Below are positions 45,278 through 53,276 of a DNA stretch of 64,000 nucleotides, in pieces. The stretch is from Empedobacter sp036647415 (GTDB lineage: Bacteria; Bacteroidota; Bacteroidia; Flavobacteriales; Weeksellaceae). The stretch's first letter is position 1. The number at the start of each line of letters is the position of its first letter. The translations under genes and the position numbers were made by a program. The notes under the pieces were generated by a model. The model saw only the letters and a program-made list of their open reading frames with translations, was not told the DNA's origin and searched no databases. The stretch covers positions 1 to 64,000 of the forward strand of contig NZ_JAVXKG010000003.1 in assembly GCF_036647415.1 (NCBI RefSeq). The letters are read 5' to 3'.

Positions 45278-48049
45278 TTAAAAATTATAATTCATTTCTA
45301 CTCCAAAATAAGGGATACGTCTTGATCCGGTAATCCTTACATTGTTGAAAAAATATGGATTGTCATAACTATACAATTGATTTACAAACATAGACGCACG
45401 CAATGCTTTGTAAATACTTTTTGTTATTTTAAAATTTACATTTACCGTATAACTTTCTTTACGAGATGAAGGCTCTGAAGTTGCTTTATTTCGTTCTAAA
45501 TGTTGTTTGTATATATCTGCTTTGTCTGCTTCTGTATATGGTTTTATCTGACCATCTAAATCGATATAAGATGTAGGAAATGCAATAATTTTTTCGCGCA
45601 TTTTATTTGTAAAAACAGAACCTTGTATAGATGCCGAAAATGTTAAATCTAAACTTGGGACATAAGTATCCATCATCAAATTATAATTTAGATTTGAGTT
45701 CGTATAAGCGTCATCATTTTCATAAACTCCGATGTAAGGAAAAGAACCAGGAGTTCCTCCTATTGAAACTGTTGGTCTTTCATAAACTGGAATATCATTG
45801 TAATATTTAGTTTTAAACCAAGCTCCACTTAATGTAAAACGTGTATTAATTCCCTTAAAACGTGGTGTACTGTACTGAAATTCTATTCCTTCTTTATCTG
45901 TTACACTTCCGTTTTCTATGGTTGTAAAAGCATTATGTTCTCTTACGATTGTATATGGCACATTTGTTAAATCTGGTCCGTTAGTTGTCCAGTTATTAAT
46001 ATCAACTTTTGTTGCATCATATTTTTTATATGAATTAACTGTGAAATTAGAATATGGTCGGAAGCCATTCTTCATTCTTTCTTTGTAATAAGTAACAGAA
46101 AAGTTATGATTGTTGTACGCAAAATCTACTCTAATTTCTTTCTTAATATTTTTTGCTGCAGTTATATTTTTATTTTCTAATGGCTGTACGTATGTCATAT
46201 AACTTATATAGCGATAACGTTCATCATTATTATAATAATTTAACTGTACATAATCTGTAAATTGCTTATTTGGATATAAATAATAAGTTGTTGGTTGTTT
46301 ATAAAACATTCCATATCCCAATGTAACATCAATATCTAATGGTTTACCCGCTATCATAAATTGTGGTAAACCGTACTGAAAGTTAACACGTGGTTCTGCA
46401 AAAACCTTATCGCTTATTGTGTATGATTTATCCACACCTAGCAATTTGCTTAAACGTAAACCTCCGTATAATGTAAAAGTGTGTTTGTTTAATTTATAAT
46501 CAAGTCTATCGCCAATAAAAGCCGCTATATTTTGTGTTGCAGGAATATCACTAAATGCTCTTGGTCGTGTTGACATACTGGCTACTGGTGGTTGAGTAAC
46601 ATCATATACATCTCCTTTACCATTATTTTTACTGTAACGCCAATCTAATCCTAGCTCATACGAATTTGTAAACCCTAAAAAACTTCTTTTACCAGTTGCT
46701 TGTAATTGCGCATTAATATCTAATGGCTTACCATCTGTCATATATTCTGACACAAAACTTGTTGCTGCAAAAATACCTACACTTTCACCTGCTTCTGTTG
46801 ACAATGGCAAAGCTCTTGGCCCAGAATATTGAACAAATTGCCTTTGTTTGATACGATCAAAACCTTGTCTGATTGACGTATTAAGAGTTATTAAATTAAG
46901 AAATGATTGTTTTGGTAATTCGTATGTAAAATTGTTAGCTACCGTAAGTTTTCTTGTATACGACTTGTAGGTATCTGTTGGTGCATACGAATTATCTGGA
47001 TCTAAACTAACATTATCTAATGTTCCTGAAAAATCTAAATTCGTTCGCCATTTTAAGGAATTACTCCATAATTTCAGTTTTAATTCTGATCGTAAAGAAG
47101 CCGTAATTCGTTGATAATTTTGTTGATCATCACTTGGATCGTTCTTAGCATCTAAAAAATCTACAGAAGCATTCAATTTCCAATTATCTTTTAGACTAAA
47201 TCCTTTTCCTATATAATATTGCTTGCTATAACCATCTACTTTTACACGTGCTTGCAAAGGTGTTACGCCAATTTTTCGTTCTATTTTTATCAATCCAGAA
47301 GTCAAATCACCGTAAGCCGCAGAAGGAATCCCTCTTATTATCTCAACTTTTTCTATATCATTTGTCGATATACTTCGCATATCAATACCGGTAGAAATTG
47401 TATTTCGATCTCTTGGTGCATACAACATTGAACTTTGATTAAGAGAACGTTGCATATCCGAATTAGAATTGATAATATTATCATCAACCATAAATTGTAT
47501 TCCTAATGATGATGTATTATAACCACCTTCTGTTGGTCTTCCTGAATTCTCTCTAATTAAAGCAACATTTGTCTGTGTTAAATTGGGTAATTTTGCCAAA
47601 CCACCAGGTAAAAGCTCCATCAAATCTGTAAAACTTGACGGTTGTAGATGTTCCATCGCTTTTCTATCAATTACAGATTTTGATGTTAAACCTTTATCTT
47701 CTTTCGCAGTAAAAACAACTTCTTGTAAAGCTATATTGTTAGAAATAAGTGTAGGAGTAATCGTTTTATCTGCAAAAAGTTCAACATTTAGTTGTTGCGT
47801 TTCATAAGATGAGTGTGAAAATTGTAAGGTATAATTACCGATTGGTAGATTTATCTTGGCAAAACCATTTTCATCTGTCGTAATTATTTTATCATTGTTC
47901 AGTGATATTTTCACTTGTTGCAAAGAGATACTGTCGTTATCTATAACGTGTATTGTTAGTTGAGGATTAACATCTTGAGCATTAACACTCATCGTAAAAC
48001 CACTTATAATAACAATCAAGACTATTTTTTCAATAAAATAACGAAACAT
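45278..48049 (-). CDS. TonB-dependent receptor
   Basis: 923 residues. Signal peptide (1-24, ending SVNAQ), an N-terminal carboxypeptidase-like domain (about 27-110, LQQVKISLNNDKIITTDENG), plug domain (about 125-250, VDDNIINSNSDMQ, 'EKVEIIRGIPSAAYGDLTSGLI'), and a 22-strand barrel ending IPYFGVEMNYNF. Takes up an unknown ligand across the outer membrane. First gene of the four-gene operon, behind a good promoter and a palindrome. It lacks a SusD partner, which argues against glycan uptake and for metal, haem or siderophore-like ligands (inference). Confidence 0.93.
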   Translation of the reverse strand: MFRYFIEKIVLIVIISGFTMSVNAQDVNPQLTIHVIDNDSISLQQVKISLNNDKIITTDENGFAKINLPIGNYTLQFSHSSYETQQLNVELFADKTITPTLISNNIALQEVVFTAKEDKGLTSKSVIDRKAMEHLQPSSFTDLMELLPGGLAKLPNLTQTNVALIRENSGRPTEGGYNTSSLGIQFMVDDNIINSNSDMQRSLNQSSMLYAPRDRNTISTGIDMRSISTNDIEKVEIIRGIPSAAYGDLTSGLIKIERKIGVTPLQARVKVDGYSKQYYIGKGFSLKDNWKLNASVDFLDAKNDPSDDQQNYQRITASLRSELKLKLWSNSLKWRTNLDFSGTLDNVSLDPDNSYAPTDTYKSYTRKLTVANNFTYELPKQSFLNLITLNTSIRQGFDRIKQRQFVQYSGPRALPLSTEAGESVGIFAATSFVSEYMTDGKPLDINAQLQATGKRSFLGFTNSYELGLDWRYSKNNGKGDVYDVTQPPVASMSTRPRAFSDIPATQNIAAFIGDRLDYKLNKHTFTLYGGLRLSKLLGVDKSYTISDKVFAEPRVNFQYGLPQFMIAGKPLDIDVTLGYGMFYKQPTTYYLYPNKQFTDYVQLNYYNNDERYRYISYMTYVQPLENKNITAAKNIKKEIRVDFAYNNHNFSVTYYKERMKNGFRPYSNFTVNSYKKYDATKVDINNWTTNGPDLTNVPYTIVREHNAFTTIENGSVTDKEGIEFQYSTPRFKGINTRFTLSGAWFKTKYYNDIPVYERPTVSIGGTPGSFPYIGVYENDDAYTNSNLNYNLMMDTYVPSLDLTFSASIQGSVFTNKMREKIIAFPTSYIDLDGQIKPYTEADKADIYKQHLERNKATSEPSSRKESYTVNVNFKITKSIYKALRASMFVNQLYSYDNPYFFNNVRITGSRRIPYFGVEMNYNF

Positions 48050-48071
48050 GCACTCTAATTTTTTGAGACTG

Positions 48072-48102
48072 CAAATATAGAATGGTTCTAAAGAATATGC
48101 AA
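48072..48102 (-). promoter_or_regulatory. Promoter of the TonB receptor operon
   Basis: Minus strand: TTG at 48102-48100 and TATATTTG at 48079-48072, 20 bp apart, fit the Bacteroidota promoter consensus; the ATG is 22 bp beyond. Confidence 0.6.
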
Positions 48103-48104
48103 CT

Positions 48105-48119
48105 TATTTAGACTAAATA
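48105..48119. promoter_or_regulatory. Palindromic candidate operator
   Basis: TATTTAG-A-CTAAATA, a perfect 7+1+7 inverted repeat, starting 2 bp upstream of the -33 TTG. A related TCTAAA occurs at 48087-48092. Form and place suggest a dimeric regulator site, possibly an iron-responsive one; that is inference. Confidence 0.5.
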
Positions 48120-48194
48120 TAAACAAATCAAACATAAATCATACTATTATGTTATTTCAGTATTCTAAAAAACTATCGTATTAAGTGTATTTTT

Positions 48195-49133
48195 CTATTT
48201 TATATATTCTTGTAAATCCTGCGAAAGTTCTTTTGTAAAAACATCAGCACCTTTGTTATTCATGTGCGTCGTGTTGTAAAAATATTTCTGCTGATAACTT
48301 ATTGTATCTTCAGAATAATCTAACAAAGGTAAATTGTATTTTTGCAATGTTGTTTTGTAACGATTAATCACTTCATCTCGATTCAACATATAATCTTGAC
48401 CTTTATAAAACTCTGGTGCAATAGTAAATACAAGCTTTATATTTTCTTTTTCGCAACGTTTTATCAATTCTTCCAATAATGGATAATCATTAAAATCAAA
48501 ATCAGAATTTTTCTTTTTCATCTTCGTCCAATTCACGTCCCATTTGCGGTCATAAGACATAAAGCCTTCTTTACGAAAAAGTCCATCTTTTCCCAATTTC
48601 TCTTTCTTAGAACGCGAAATTTGATCTTTCCAATAAACTTGATCTCGATAACGGTATAATGGCAAAATAAAATCCCACACATTTGTCGATTTATATTCGT
48701 CCAAAGCCTTGTACAAATCACGATTCCATAACATAAATGGAACATATTGATTGGGTTGAAAAACTTCTTCTATATGCGAAAATGAAAATGTATCCAAATT
48801 CCAAACTACAATTTTCGGTTTCGGATTGTGTTTTAAATAGATATTGAAACGATAAAATTGCATTTTGAATTTACTTCCATTCAATCCAAAATTGTAGGAA
48901 TTCAGTTTTGTTTCTTTCTCTAAAATCTTCGGATTAATTTGAATAAAAGCTCTCGACGAACCAAAAACTGCCAATTCAGCTTTTGTTTTTCCTTCTTTTA
49001 TTTGATTCCATTCTTGCACTTCTCCACTAAAAAGCGCCATATTTTTCAGTTGATTAGAATAATAAATATCAACCAAAACCAAGGCGAAAAATGAAGAAAA
49101 TAAGGTTATGAAGAAATATTTTAGAAATTTCAT
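48195..49133 (-). CDS. Membrane-anchored SGNH-like protein
   Basis: 312 residues. One N-terminal helix (about 5-24), then an SGNH/GDSL-like domain: block I Ser in AVFGSSRAFIQINP, 'YNFGLNGSKF' like block II/III, and THMNNKGADVFT near the C-terminus in the place of the block V DxxH, here with Thr at the Asp position. Proteins of this kind often act on cell-surface polysaccharides (O-acetylation), so an envelope role is likely. Overlaps the upstream GNAT gene by 4 bp. Confidence 0.7.
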   Translation of the reverse strand: MKFLKYFFITLFSSFFALVLVDIYYSNQLKNMALFSGEVQEWNQIKEGKTKAELAVFGSSRAFIQINPKILEKETKLNSYNFGLNGSKFKMQFYRFNIYLKHNPKPKIVVWNLDTFSFSHIEEVFQPNQYVPFMLWNRDLYKALDEYKSTNVWDFILPLYRYRDQVYWKDQISRSKKEKLGKDGLFRKEGFMSYDRKWDVNWTKMKKKNSDFDFNDYPLLEELIKRCEKENIKLVFTIAPEFYKGQDYMLNRDEVINRYKTTLQKYNLPLLDYSEDTISYQQKYFYNTTHMNNKGADVFTKELSQDLQEYIK

Positions 49134-49582
49134 TTTCTCAACATTTCGATATGTGGAATATCGTCTTCTAAATATTCTTCAGAAACTTGTTCAAATCCAA
49201 AAGATGAATAAAATTGTTTCAAATAAGATTGTGCAGAAATACGAATTGACGATGTTAAAAATCTATTTTCGATGACTTGAATAGAATTCTTCATTAATTG
49301 TTTTCCTAATCCGAATTTTCTAAATTTTTGATTAGAAATTACTCGACCAATTGAAGGTTCATTTTCGTACGAAATTCCTTTCGGAACGATTCGAGAATAT
49401 GCAGCAACTTCATCATTTATCGTCGCCCAAAGATGTCCACAAACCAAATCTTTGTCATCACAATCTTGATAAATACAGTCTTGTTCTATCACAAAAACTT
49501 CATTTCGTAACTGAATTATTTTATATAGCTCTTTCGAAGTTAATTCTTCAAATGATTTATAATGCCAAATAATTTCTTCCAT
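49130..49582 (-). CDS. ElaA-like GNAT acetyltransferase
   Basis: 150 residues. Starts 'WHYKSFEELTSKELYKIIQLRNEVFVIEQ' and contains 'YQDCDDKDLVCGHLWA', the ElaA pattern, with the acetyl-CoA loop 'RKFGLGKQLM' and 'SAQSYLKQFYSSFGF'. Substrate of ElaA proteins unknown. Two bp after the SDR gene on the same strand. Confidence 0.9.
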   Translation of the reverse strand: MEEIIWHYKSFEELTSKELYKIIQLRNEVFVIEQDCIYQDCDDKDLVCGHLWATINDEVAAYSRIVPKGISYENEPSIGRVISNQKFRKFGLGKQLMKNSIQVIENRFLTSSIRISAQSYLKQFYSSFGFEQVSEEYLEDDIPHIEMLRK

Positions 49583-49584
49583 TA

Positions 49585-50385
49585 TTAATCTAATTTTGAA
49601 TATTTTGCGATAATATTTTCGAACATTTTCTGTGGTAAAATATTTTTCAATGTTACCGAAAATTTTTGCATCGATTTACCAATATAATAATGTGGTTTTA
49701 ATCCTTTTTGCTCTAAAATACCTTCAATTATCGGAATCAAATCTTCTGTTGGTGTACCTTGCTCAACTTCGTGGTCTATATCAGCAATCATTGCATCATA
49801 CTTTTTCTGATAAAATTTTGATACAAATGTTTTTACACGACCTTCTGCAATATTAGTTTTTATATCTCCAAAATTTAGTGTAGAAATCTCTATTCCTGTG
49901 TGACGATTTTCTAAACGAACTGATTCTATCAAACGATCAATCATCGCTTTAGAAGCCGAATAATAGCCACGAAATGGCAATCCGTTGTTACTTGCAATAG
50001 ACGAAACATTCAGAATATAACCATTTTTTTGCGTACGCATTTTTGGCAAAACCTCTTGCATTGTATAAATTGTTCCGTAAACATTAACATCCAACAATTT
50101 CTCAATATCAGTTTTAGAAGCATCTTCCACTGCGCCCAACATTCCAATTCCTGCATTGTTTATCAATACATCAATATGGTTATTCGTTTCAGAAAAAATT
50201 TGCTGAAAAGTTCGTTGTACATTTTCTTTATCCGAAACATCGGTTGCAATATGTTTAAACTTTTCTTGACCTTTAGCCGTTCTTGACAAACCGTAAACTG
50301 TATGTCCTTTATCGTGAAAATAATTGGCCAAAGTCAATCCTACTCCCGAAGATGAACCTGTGATTACAATAACTTTTGATTGCAT
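49585..50385 (-). CDS. Short-chain dehydrogenase/reductase
   Basis: 266 residues. Rossmann NAD(P) motif TGSSSGVGLTLA (about 8-19), NNAG (about 79-82), catalytic Ser in LNVSSIASNNG, and Y-x3-K in YYSASKAMID. The 'S.TAKGQEKF' pattern after the second strand suggests NADP preference (weak). Substrate not known. Confidence 0.92.
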   Translation of the reverse strand: MQSKVIVITGSSSGVGLTLANYFHDKGHTVYGLSRTAKGQEKFKHIATDVSDKENVQRTFQQIFSETNNHIDVLINNAGIGMLGAVEDASKTDIEKLLDVNVYGTIYTMQEVLPKMRTQKNGYILNVSSIASNNGLPFRGYYSASKAMIDRLIESVRLENRHTGIEISTLNFGDIKTNIAEGRVKTFVSKFYQKKYDAMIADIDHEVEQGTPTEDLIPIIEGILEQKGLKPHYYIGKSMQKFSVTLKNILPQKMFENIIAKYSKLD

Positions 50386-50473
50386 TAATGAGATAATTTG
50401 TGAGCAAAATTAAGAAATATCAGAGAATATTTTGTTTATAAATATTTTTTTCAAAGATTAATAGAAGATTATC

Positions 50474-50481
50474 TAAATTTG
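50474..50481 (+). promoter_or_regulatory. -7 box before the flippase-like gene
   Basis: TAAATTTG, matching TAnnTTTG, 25 bp before the TTG start at 50507. Confidence 0.4.
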
Positions 50482-50506
50482 TGCGTTAATTTTCAAAAGA
50501 ATTCAA

Positions 50507-51400
50507 TTGAATCCGAAAACTAAGAAATACATTATTACTGGAATTAAGCTTACGATAAGTATTGCTTTAATCTATTATATCTTTTTTGTAAAACTACATA
50601 TCTTCGATATTTTCAGTCATTACAAAAATGCAAATTGGGCGTATATTATAATTGCTGTTATGCTTTATGTGATTTCGCAAGCGCTTTCTGTTTTTCGTTT
50701 AGATTATTATTTTAAAGATATTAATCTCGATTTGTCTTATAAATCGAATGCGCGTCTATATTTCTTAGGAATGTTTTACAATACTTTTGTTCCGGGCGGT
50801 ATTGGCGGAGATGCGTATAAGGTTTATGTATTAAATAAAAATTATAAAATTAGTCTGAAAGAAATTTCACAAGCTGTTTTTTTAGATAAAATAATAGGGT
50901 TATTATCTATGATATTAATAATTCTATTTTTAATTTTTCTATCTAATTTAACTGATTATCCAATTTTACAATATGGTTCATTGAGTATTTCTTTAATTGG
51001 TTTTGTAGCTGTTCCATTTATTTTAGGGAAATTTTTCCCTGTCCATAAAAAAACTTTTTACAATTCTATGATTTATTCGATTGTCTTGCAATTGATACAA
51101 GTTGGTATGTTGTATTTTGTTTTGGAAGGATTGAATATTCATCCAGATAATTTCAGTATTTATTTATTAATTTTTCTAGTTTCTGGGATATTATCAATTA
51201 TTTCATTTAGTGGTTTCGGAATTAGAGAAGCTGTTTTTATGTATGCGGCGCATCGTTTCAATTTTGATGAAACTTTGGCAACAAGTGCTGCATTTATTTT
51301 CTCTATTATTACGATTTCTATCTCATTTATCGGAATAATTTATCTGTTTAAAGGAGTTAAAATTGAGGAGAAGAAAAAAAAGACGAAAATTTCTTTTTAA
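50507..51400 (+). CDS. UPF0104/flippase-like integral membrane protein
   Basis: 297 residues, TTG start (no ATG upstream of the first helix). Seven or eight membrane helices. The family signature is visible: 'ARLYFLGMFYNTFVPGGIGGDAYKVY' and 'LDKIIGLLSMILI', then 'SFSGFGIREAVFMYAAHRF'. Related to the membrane part of MprF (lysyl-phosphatidylglycerol synthase) and to AglD; thought to flip lipid-linked molecules. The basic C-terminus (EEKKKKTKISF) is cytosolic. Confidence 0.87.
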   Translation: MNPKTKKYIITGIKLTISIALIYYIFFVKLHIFDIFSHYKNANWAYIIIAVMLYVISQALSVFRLDYYFKDINLDLSYKSNARLYFLGMFYNTFVPGGIGGDAYKVYVLNKNYKISLKEISQAVFLDKIIGLLSMILIILFLIFLSNLTDYPILQYGSLSISLIGFVAVPFILGKFFPVHKKTFYNSMIYSIVLQLIQVGMLYFVLEGLNIHPDNFSIYLLIFLVSGILSIISFSGFGIREAVFMYAAHRFNFDETLATSAAFIFSIITISISFIGIIYLFKGVKIEEKKKKTKISF

Positions 51401-51480
51401 ATTTCTTAAATTATTTATTTGAAATAAAAATAGTTAACTAAAATCATTGCTTTTAATTTGTTTTTTTTCGTTTCAACTAT

Positions 51481-51510
51481 TTGGTATATTCAAAAACAGC
51501 CCTATATTTG
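51481..51510 (+). promoter_or_regulatory. Promoter of the tRNA-Val array
   Basis: TTG (51481-51483) and TATATTTG (51503-51510) separated by 19 bp; tRNA 5' end 15 bp later. Confidence 0.65.
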
Positions 51511-51525
51511 CAATCCAATTACGAA

Positions 51526-51700
51526 GGTCCCTTAGCTCAGCTGGTTCANNNNNNNNNNNNNNNNNNNNNNNNNNNNNNNNNNNNNNNNNNNNNNNNNNNN
51601 NNNNNNNNNNNNNNNNNNNNNNNNNNNNNNNNNNNNNNNNNNNNNNNNGAGCACCTGCCTTACAAGCAGGGGGTCACTGGTTCGAACCCAGTAGGGACCA
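51526..51700 (+). tRNA. tRNA-Val(TAC), split by a 100-N gap
   Basis: 5' part 51526-51548 (acceptor strand GGTCCCT, D-arm start) and 3' part 51649-51700 (rest of D-arm, anticodon arm CTTACAA with TAC, T-arm, acceptor AGGGACC, discriminator A). The pieces total 23 + 52 = 75 nt and match the intact copy downstream base for base, so the two halves may belong to one gene or to the first and last of several copies. CCA is not encoded. Confidence 0.9.
51549..51648. other. 100-N assembly gap within the tRNA-Val array
   Basis: Exactly 100 N, a standard unknown-length scaffold gap, breaking a tRNA that has a tandem copy nearby. Probably a collapsed tandem repeat of the 117-bp unit (75-nt tRNA + 42-bp spacer). 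Confidence 0.95.
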
Positions 51701-51742
51701 CAATTAGACAATAAGAAGTCTATTCGAAAAAAATCTTAAATA

Positions 51743-51817
51743 GGTCCCTTAGCTCAGCTGGTTCAGAGCACCTGCCTTACAAGCAGGGGGTCACTGGTTC
51801 GAACCCAGTAGGGACCA
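51743..51817 (+). tRNA. tRNA-Val(TAC), intact copy
   Basis: 75 nt. Acceptor GGTCCCT/AGGGACC, D-loop with AGCTGGTTCAGAGC, anticodon stem CCTGC/GCAGG with loop CTTACAA (anticodon TAC, reads GUA and related valine codons), T-loop GGTTCGAACCC, discriminator A. Identical to the gapped copy 42 bp upstream. Confidence 0.97.
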
Positions 51818-51822
51818 CAACA

Positions 51823-51862
51823 AAAAACCTCCTTTCATTAATTTGAAAAGAGGTTTTTGTTT
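51823..51862 (+). terminator. Terminator of the tRNA-Val array
   Basis: Arms AAAAACCTC (51823-51831) and GAGGTTTTT (51850-51858), extended inwards by CTTTC/GAAAA, followed by GTTTTT. Confidence 0.8.
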
Positions 51863-51865
51863 TTA

Positions 51866-51958
51866 TTAAAGATTTATCTACTTTCTCTTTACGATAAAAG
51901 CGAGCAAAATTCTATCTCCGATAAAGAAATAAAGGATTTACTAAAACTTATAAAATAA
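51866..51958 (+). pseudogene. C-terminal remnant of a RelE/HigB-like toxin gene
   Basis: About 30 codons read LLKIYLLSLYDKSEQ then NSISDKEIKDLLKLIK and stop. This is the usual end of Bacteroidota RelE/ParE-superfamily toxins (strand 'KIYLLSLYDKSE', then 'ISDKEIK..LK'). There is no start codon and the upstream part is replaced by the tRNA terminator, so it is a truncated scar. Family call is from memory of the motif. Confidence 0.55.
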
Positions 51959-51959
51959 C

Positions 51960-51990
51960 AAAAGGCAAACAAATGTTTGCCTTTTATATT
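51960..51990. terminator. Hairpin terminator
   Basis: 12-bp perfect arms AAAAGGCAAACA (51960-51971) and its complement (51974-51985). Probably belonged to the lost toxin gene; could also end the minus-strand lipoprotein array. Confidence 0.75.
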
Positions 51991-52025
51991 ATTGTGAATT
52001 TATTTGTAATTAATGCGTTGCACTA

Positions 52026-52078
52026 ACACTTCTGAAACAGTACCCATTGTGCAATAACAACAGATTTGATACACTACC
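52026..52078 (-). repeat. Junction repeat, copies R4 and R5 (degenerate)
   Basis: Two short copies of the repeat seen at 52742, 53204 and 54001. 52026-52044 matches the conserved end of R3 at 17 of 19 bases, 52058-52078 at 18 of 21. R5 ends exactly at the stop codon of the lipoprotein gene 52078-52596. Confidence 0.6.
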
Positions 52079-52596
52079 TATCTTGAATTTACTTCAAAAT
52101 TATCTCCAAAATATTTCACACTATCTTTTAAATAACTTTTATTTTCAAAGTCAAGTATCTCAAAATATGTATAATTTTCATCTGTATAATGTAAATTTTT
52201 AATACTTTTCAATTCCTGAATTTCATTCTTTTTTAAAAATAGAATTATTTCTTCATAGTAATCAAATAGAAAATAATCTTTATTTTTTATTTGATTGATA
52301 TTTCTAAAATTTACATCGTTACTATACCCTTTACCTTCTACAAAATATCTTTTATTCGAAAATTCATCATAGATATATCTATAAGTATTTGGATATTCTA
52401 TCTCCTCAATAATAAATAATTTACTTGGTTTAATTTTATGTTTATTCAACTCTTTAATTAGAAAAGAATTTTTAGGATTATTAATTTCTTTTTTAAAATT
52501 TAAATCATTCGATGTTTCTTTCAAGTTTTTCTTACTACAACTAATAACAATAGACAATAGAATAAATACGGGAATTATTTTAATAAAAGAGATCAT
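52078..52596 (-). CDS. Immunity-like lipoprotein D
   Basis: 172 residues. Lipoprotein signal (FILLSIVISCSKKN, Cys 20). The mature part is Lys/Asn/Asp-rich, mixed alpha/beta, with no recognised domain. Its ATG overlaps the stop of a 65-codon toxin-tip-like frame (TAATG), and a junction repeat begins at its own stop. By this context I infer an immunity protein for an envelope-acting toxin tip. AT-rich compared with core genes. Confidence 0.6.
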   Translation of the reverse strand: MISFIKIIPVFILLSIVISCSKKNLKETSNDLNFKKEINNPKNSFLIKELNKHKIKPSKLFIIEEIEYPNTYRYIYDEFSNKRYFVEGKGYSNDVNFRNINQIKNKDYFLFDYYEEIILFLKKNEIQELKSIKNLHYTDENYTYFEILDFENKSYLKDSVKYFGDNFEVNSR

Positions 52597-52793
52597 TATT
52601 TTTTGGTTTGTTGGATTTTTTGTAAAATACTATAAGCCTTATCATCTATAATCCAAGTAGTTTTATTAACTTTCTTCATCATCCTTGATTCCTCCATTAC
52701 TGAACCTTCTCCAGTAAGACTATAATGAGTTCTTTGTGGTATATTACTCTCTCCTGAATAAGAAGTTTGTAATGTAGCAACACATCTGAAACA
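52596..52793 (-). pseudogene. Orphan toxin-tip fragment (T4), uninterrupted
   Basis: 65 codons without a stop but without a start, beginning in repeat R3 with CFRCVATLQTSYSGESN and ending WIIDDKAYSILQKIQQTKK. It runs straight into gene D with a TAATG overlap. It looks like the C-terminal end of an RHS/polymorphic toxin tip displaced from its carrier. Catalytic type not recognised. Confidence 0.5.
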
Positions 52794-52798
52794 CTACC
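52742..52798 (-). repeat. Junction repeat R3
   Basis: 57 bp, identical to the matching part of R1 except for 2 bases. Ends 8 bp after the stop of gene C. Confidence 0.85.
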
Positions 52799-52806
52799 TT
52801 AATATA

Positions 52807-53193
52807 TTATTTTAACTTTGAACATTCGCAAGGTAAACTTGTTAAGTTTATATCTAAAGTATCAAAATTAACTTTTTCTATTTTTTTATTTTTATGAATA
52901 ATTAATGTTGTACTATTTTTAGATTTAGAAATTGTATCACCTTTTTTAATTCTCATTCTCCAAGTTTTTAAGGTTGGTAGACAATATTGGCCAAAATCCA
53001 TCATAGGTTCCATGTGATTAGATGAATCAATAATATCTCCTTTATAAATTACTCTATTGAATTCTAGAGGTAGAAAATCTTCTAAAAATAATTCGGCATC
53101 TGTTTTAAAAAATGTGCAACTATTTTTATGAAAAGTAAATAAAAATAATAAAATTATAGTTAATAAATATTTAAGTAATTTAATTTTTTTCAT
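52807..53193 (-). CDS. Immunity-like exported protein C
   Basis: 128 residues. Hydrophobic N-terminus (about 8-22) with Cys 26 as possible lipid site, though the spacing is poor for a lipobox. The segment RIKKGDTISKSKNSTTLIIH aligns with YISKGDTVLKKKGEAIMYIY of gene A, so the two are diverged members of one family. Three Cys near the end (CECSK and CLPT). The reading frame is open upstream through the whole of repeat R2, so a translational fusion with the displaced tip is possible. Confidence 0.6.
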   Translation of the reverse strand: MKKIKLLKYLLTIILLFLFTFHKNSCTFFKTDAELFLEDFLPLEFNRVIYKGDIIDSSNHMEPMMDFGQYCLPTLKTWRMRIKKGDTISKSKNSTTLIIHKNKKIEKVNFDTLDINLTSLPCECSKLK

Positions 53194-53203
53194 TTTAATA
53201 AAT

Positions 53204-53276
53204 CTATTTAAAAGGTTTGTATTACTCTCTCCCCTATAAGAAGTTTGTAATGTAGCAACACATCTGATAACCTACC
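53204..53276 (-). repeat. Junction repeat R2
   Basis: 73 bp, about 65 of 73 identical to R1 by my count. Its end coincides with the stop codon of gene B; its other end lies 11 bp before gene C. Confidence 0.85.

Noticed and set aside
51447..51714. Open frames across the 100-N gap
   Set aside because: They are only open because N translates as X; the sequence is a tRNA gene.
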